Shown here in pieces: positions 5,687-8,685 of a DNA stretch of 8,685 bases. The translations under genes were made by a program, and so were the position numbers. This DNA comes from Clostridiales bacterium (GTDB lineage Bacteria; Bacillota; Peptococcia; Peptococcales; Peptococcaceae): positions 1 to 8,685 of the forward strand of contig QAKL01000096.1 of assembly GCA_003343815.1 (NCBI GenBank). Direction: 5' to 3'. Under the pieces are notes generated by a model. The model was given only the letters and a program-made list of their open reading frames with translations. It was not told where the DNA came from and searched no databases. Every line of letters starts with the position of its first letter. Position 1 is the stretch's first letter.

Positions 5687-6980
5687 TTTGTTTTCGGCGA
5701 GCATGAATTATAATGACAGAGCGCCGCTTGCACAGAGGATGCGGCCGCAAAGTATCGACGAAATCATCGGGCAGGAGCATATTTTGGCACCAGGCAAGCT
5801 TTTGCGCCGCTCGATCGATACCGACCGACTTTCTTCTATTATCCTCTATGGCCCGCCAGGCTGCGGCAAGACGACAATTGCCAATGTGATTGCCAAAGTC
5901 ACGCATAAATTTTTCCAAAACTTAAACGCTGTGACTGATGGTGTGCCCGAACTGCGCAAGGTCGTGAAAAAAGCCGAGGACGATCTAGCTCTTTACAATC
6001 AGCAGACGATTCTTTTTATCGACGAAATTCACCGCTTTAATAAATCGCAGCAGGATGCTTTGCTGCCGTGGGTCGAAAAAGGTGTGGTAATTCTGATTGG
6101 GGCGACGACGCAAAACCCGTTTTTCAGCTTAAATCCCGCGTTATTGTCGCGCTCTTTGATTTTTAAATTAGAGGCGTTAGAAATATCAGATGTCGTGGGA
6201 TTGCTTACACGGGCGCTTAGCGATAAAGAGCGCGGGCTGGGTAATTATCATACCGATGTGTCGGAGGAGGCGCTGGAGCATTTAGCCAACTGCGCTCAGG
6301 GCGATGTGCGAATCGCTTTAAACGGCTTGGAATTAGCGGTCATTTCGAGTGCCCCCGACGAAAACGGTGTGAGGCATATTGATTTAGCAGCTGCCGAGGA
6401 GTCGATCCAGCGGCCTGCGGTAGTGTATGACAATACGGGCGACGAGCACTACGACATCGTTTCGGCGTTTATCAAAAGTATGCGCGGCTCAGACGCTGAT
6501 GCGGCGGTGTATTATTTGGCGAGGATGCTGGATGCGGGAGAAGATCCGCTATTTATCGCGCGGCGCATGGTGATTTTGGCGGCTGAGGACGTGGGACTGG
6601 CTGATCCTAATGCCTTGGTCGTAGCGCAAAGCGCGGCCAATGCCTTGCAGTTTGTCGGCCTCCCAGAGGGCAGAATAATTTTGTCGGAGGCGGTGATTTA
6701 TTTAGCCTGCGCGCCCAAAAGCAACAGCGCCTATATGGCGATCGATACGGCATTGGCAGATCTGCGAAGCGGCAAGGCGGCGCCGGTGCCGAAGCATCTG
6801 CGCGACAGTCACTATAAAGGCGCGGCGAAATTCGGCCACGGCAAAGGCTATAAATATCCGCATGATTATGAGGGAGCATGGGTCGAGCAGGAATATCTGC
6901 CGGAAAAATTAAAAGGCACGGTTTATTATCGCCCGAGCGCGCGGGATAAAAGTAGGAAACGGGGAATGAATGATGAGTAA
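5679..6980 (+). CDS. rarA: Replication-associated recombination protein A (RarA/MgsA), AAA+ ATPase
   Basis: RarA is a clamp-loader-related AAA+ ATPase that works with the replisome at stalled forks and single-strand gaps. It is homologous to eukaryotic Mgs1/WRNIP1. The 433-residue product is full length. Motifs: PLAQRMRPQSIDEIIGQEH (16-34), Walker A GPPGCGKT (58-65), Walker B LFIDEIHRFNKSQQ (112-125; Asp115, Glu116), sensor 1 GATTQNP (141-147), arginine finger LLSRS (155-159; Arg158) and sensor 2 GDVRIALNGLE (208-218; Arg211). The C-terminal tetramerisation region begins near 256 with YDIVSAFIKSMRGSD and includes ARMLDAGEDPLFIARRM (281-297). The ATG overlaps the end of recG (8 bases), preceded by a purine-rich GGAGGGAGAGAG. 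Its GGAGG is 12 bases from the ATG, longer than ideal, so re-initiation after recG may help. It overlaps mnmA at its end. Adjacency to recG is functionally sensible, since both proteins handle blocked forks. Confidence 0.96.
   Translation: MDNLFSASMNYNDRAPLAQRMRPQSIDEIIGQEHILAPGKLLRRSIDTDRLSSIILYGPPGCGKTTIANVIAKVTHKFFQNLNAVTDGVPELRKVVKKAEDDLALYNQQTILFIDEIHRFNKSQQDALLPWVEKGVVILIGATTQNPFFSLNPALLSRSLIFKLEALEISDVVGLLTRALSDKERGLGNYHTDVSEEALEHLANCAQGDVRIALNGLELAVISSAPDENGVRHIDLAAAEESIQRPAVVYDNTGDEHYDIVSAFIKSMRGSDADAAVYYLARMLDAGEDPLFIARRMVILAAEDVGLADPNALVVAQSAANALQFVGLPEGRIILSEAVIYLACAPKSNSAYMAIDTALADLRSGKAAPVPKHLRDSHYKGAAKFGHGKGYKYPHDYEGAWVEQEYLPEKLKGTVYYRPSARDKSRKRGMNDE
6961..6965 (+). promoter_or_regulatory. 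Ribosome binding site of mnmA inside the end of rarA
   Basis: GGGGA lies four bases before ATG 6970 and seven before ATG 6973, so the second Met has the better spacing. A second purine stretch, AGGA (6954-6957), is 12 bases from ATG 6970. The two starts differ by one residue only. Confidence 0.5.
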
Positions 6981-8052
6981 AGTAGTAATAGGATTAAGCG
7001 GCGGTGTAGACAGTGCAGTTTCGGCATATTTATTAAAGCAGGCAGGCTATGAGGTCATCGGTGTGCATTTATTGCTTCTGCCTGCTTACTGCGGGCAGAC
7101 AGCCGCGCCGGAGGATGCCCGCGCGGTAGCCGAGCAGCTCGGGATAGAGTTTCATTTATTAGACAGACGAGCTGCCTTTGCCGAAAAGGTAGTCGAGCCT
7201 TTTTGCGCGGAATATTTTCACGGGCGTACGCCGAGCCCTTGTCTGGTCTGCAATCGCGAGATCAAATTTGGGCTGATGGCAAATTTTGCCGCGGAAATCG
7301 GCGCGGAATATATCGCGACCGGTCACTATGCCAAAGTAGCAAAGGATGAACAGGGCGCAAGCTATCTGGCGAAAGCGGCGGATCTCAAGAAAGACCAAAG
7401 CTATTTTCTTTGTCGTATCCGCCCGGAAGTGATCGAAAAAATCATTTTTCCCTTAAGCGGCAAAACGAAGGATGAAATACGCAAGATTGCTAAAAATATC
7501 GGCTTAAAAGTCGCTTCTAAACCCGACAGCCAGGAGGTCTGCTTTATTACCGATAATGACTACAAAAATTTTCTGCATACTCATTACGGTCGCGGAAAAG
7601 CTGGTTTTCTGCGTGATAACGCAGGTAAAATTATCGCGCCGCATAATGGCGTGGAAAATTTCACGATCGGTCAACGCAAGGGCTTAGGTGTGGCGCTGGG
7701 CAAAGTAGTGTATGTGACGGCGATCGACGGGGCAAGCGGCGATGTGCTTTTAGGTGAGCATGAGGAGTTAATGAGCACGGAATTATTGGCTTGCGATAAT
7801 ATTTTTCATACTTCGCTTGCCATAGGCGAGACGATAGCAGTCGAGGCGAAAGTGCGCTATCGTGCGAATGCGGCAAAGGCTACATTATTACGCCTAAATG
7901 AGCGGGAAACGAAAGTTACCTTTAGCGAGCCGCAGCGCGCGGTGACGCCGGGGCAGACAGTGTGTTATTACCGGGGAAACCGCGTCATTGGCGGTGGGGT
8001 GATCGAAAAAGTGCTGAAAAAAGCGGAGGATCCATGCGAAATAAATATTTAA
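6970..8052 (+). CDS. mnmA: tRNA-specific 2-thiouridylase MnmA (TrmU)
   Basis: MnmA adenylates C2 of the wobble uridine (U34) in the tRNAs for Lys, Glu and Gln and replaces the oxygen with sulfur, giving s2U. The 360-residue protein has the family length. The PP-loop SGGVDS is at 10-15. TPSPCLVCNREIKF (87-100) carries the first active Cys (Cys94), with an extra Cys at 91. ATGHYAK (116-122) and KDQSYFLCRI (141-150) follow. KPDSQEVCFI (184-193) carries the second active Cys (Cys191). FTIGQRKGLG (231-240) starts the central domain and a C-terminal beta-barrel follows. Cys91/Cys94/Cys191 match the three-cysteine form reported to hold a [4Fe-4S] cluster in Thermus-type MnmA. The double start (ATG ATG) overlaps rarA by 11 bases; the second Met (6973) is equally possible. 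The sulfur-supplying cysteine desulfurase is not adjacent. Confidence 0.96.
   Translation: MMSKVVIGLSGGVDSAVSAYLLKQAGYEVIGVHLLLLPAYCGQTAAPEDARAVAEQLGIEFHLLDRRAAFAEKVVEPFCAEYFHGRTPSPCLVCNREIKFGLMANFAAEIGAEYIATGHYAKVAKDEQGASYLAKAADLKKDQSYFLCRIRPEVIEKIIFPLSGKTKDEIRKIAKNIGLKVASKPDSQEVCFITDNDYKNFLHTHYGRGKAGFLRDNAGKIIAPHNGVENFTIGQRKGLGVALGKVVYVTAIDGASGDVLLGEHEELMSTELLACDNIFHTSLAIGETIAVEAKVRYRANAAKATLLRLNERETKVTFSEPQRAVTPGQTVCYYRGNRVIGGGVIEKVLKKAEDPCEINI
8025..8030 (+). promoter_or_regulatory. Ribosome binding site of the ABC permease gene, inside mnmA
   Basis: GGAGGA ends three bases before ATG 8034-8036, or four if only GGAGG is counted. The match is strong but the spacing is short. It lies within the last codons of mnmA and marks ATG 8034 as the start. 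Confidence 0.7.
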
Positions 8053-8685
8053 ACAATGCCTTTATCATCATATTTTGGCTTATCGTGTGGCAAATTGCGG
8101 CTATGGCGGTAAATCAAGCGATTTTGCTGCCGAAGCCTGTAATGGTGGGAAAAACGCTGCTTAGATTTTTAGGCGAAAGCGAGTTTTGGTTAGCGATTAC
8201 CCATTCGCTTTTAAAAATTATGCTGGGGTTTTTCTTGGCGATGATTTTAGGCTCGGGGCTGGCTTTTTTGGGAGCAAAATTTTCTTTTGTCCATCAGCTG
8301 ATTTATCCTATTTTAAGCATCATTAAAGCCACCCCGGTAGCTAGTTTTATCATCTTGGCGTTAATCTGGATAAACAGTGCCAGTTTATCGACGTTTATCG
8401 CTTTTTTGATGGTGCTGCCGATGTTTTACGCCAATATTTATCAGGGACTGAAAAATGTCGATGTGAAACTTTTGGAGGTCGCGAAAGTGTTCGGTCTAAA
8501 TAAACGGCGGACATTTCGCGAAGTATATCTGCCATCCTTGAAACCGTATCTGATTTCGACTTGCACGATCGGCTTGGGTTTTGCTTGGAAATCAGGCGTA
8601 GCGGCAGAGGTCATAGGGCTGCCGGCTAAAACTATCGGTAATCAGCTTTATTACGCCAAAGTCTATCTGCAAACGGATGAGCTGT
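8034..8685 (+). CDS. ABC transporter permease, NitT/TauT (SsuC/TauC-like) family, 3' end outside window
   Basis: The frame from ATG 8034 stays open to the window edge (217 codons plus one base), so the gene is cut by the window and not broken. The product is strongly hydrophobic, with membrane segments at about 9-26, 58-80, 86-113 and 116-136, and another after 171. The cytoplasmic EAA loop that docks to the ATPase is clear: EVAKVFGLNKRRTFREVYLP (148-167), with the key Gly154 and the Leu-Pro at its end. After it, IGLGFAWKSGVAAEVIGLP (179-197) resembles binding-protein-dependent importers of the nitrate/taurine/sulfonate/thiamine-precursor group. The family size is about 250, so roughly 30-40 residues should be missing. 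It overlaps mnmA by 19 bases, so it is in the same operon. ATPase and binding-protein genes would be expected beyond the right edge. The substrate cannot be told from the permease alone. Confidence 0.88.
   Translation, partial: MRNKYLNNAFIIIFWLIVWQIAAMAVNQAILLPKPVMVGKTLLRFLGESEFWLAITHSLLKIMLGFFLAMILGSGLAFLGAKFSFVHQLIYPILSIIKATPVASFIILALIWINSASLSTFIAFLMVLPMFYANIYQGLKNVDVKLLEVAKVFGLNKRRTFREVYLPSLKPYLISTCTIGLGFAWKSGVAAEVIGLPAKTIGNQLYYAKVYLQTDEL

Noticed and set aside
5436..5918. 160-codon leftward open frame across the recG-rarA junction
   Set aside because: It is antisense to two well-conserved genes, and its sequence is low-information (Pro, Arg, Ser and Leu rich) with no family features.
6607..6879. 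90-codon leftward open frame opposite the end of rarA
   Set aside because: Antisense shadow of a conserved coding region, rich in Arg, Pro and Cys, with no supporting signals.
8034..8685. The permease gene as a truncated pseudogene
   Set aside because: The frame is open to the very last base and all expected motifs are intact, so the missing end is due to the window edge.

Overview
The window reads as an ordinary bacterial chromosome segment, most likely from the Bacillota (Firmicutes). The pointers are strong AGGAGG-type ribosome binding sites, AT-rich promoters with extended -10 boxes, a PpaX-like phosphatase, a DegV protein, and a rarA-to-mnmA neighbourhood that recalls the rarA-cymR-yrvO-mnmA order of Bacillus subtilis. 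A more precise placement, such as Negativicutes, is only a guess. No rRNA, tRNA, CRISPR array, insertion sequence or phage gene is visible. Coding density is very high and no stretch over 300 bases lacks a gene.

Left part, bases 1-3450. The 3' end of a membrane-protein gene runs rightward into a hairpin. It converges there with four leftward genes. The first, reading from the left, is a DegV-family fatty-acid-binding protein (190-1026). The other three form a compact unit read from right to left: a PpaX/Gph-like HAD phosphatase (2809-3450), a metallo-beta-lactamase-fold hydrolase of the COG1237 type (1985-2797), and a PHP-domain histidinol-phosphatase-like enzyme (1149-1955). That unit ends at a strong intrinsic terminator (1113-1143), so degV probably has its own weak promoter or depends on read-through.

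Centre, bases 3451-3619. Two divergent sigma-A-type promoters share an A/T-rich tract, and both have the extended -10 sequence TGCTATAAT.

Right part, bases 3620-8685. A rightward operon contains recG (fork-remodelling helicase), rarA (AAA+ ATPase acting at stalled forks), mnmA (tRNA 2-thiouridylase) and the beginning of a NitT/TauT-type ABC permease that runs off the window. Each junction overlaps (8, 11 and 19 bases), which points to translational coupling. The first two genes deal with blocked replication forks, the third modifies the wobble uridine of certain tRNAs, and the fourth imports an unidentified small molecule.

I see no clear new system. The points most worth a second look are: the direct rarA-mnmA junction, without the cysteine desulfurase and regulator often found between them; the three-cysteine (CxxC plus C) form of MnmA; the three-hydrolase operon of unknown substrate; the stop codon sitting in the loop of a shared terminator; and a nested dyad upstream of degV.
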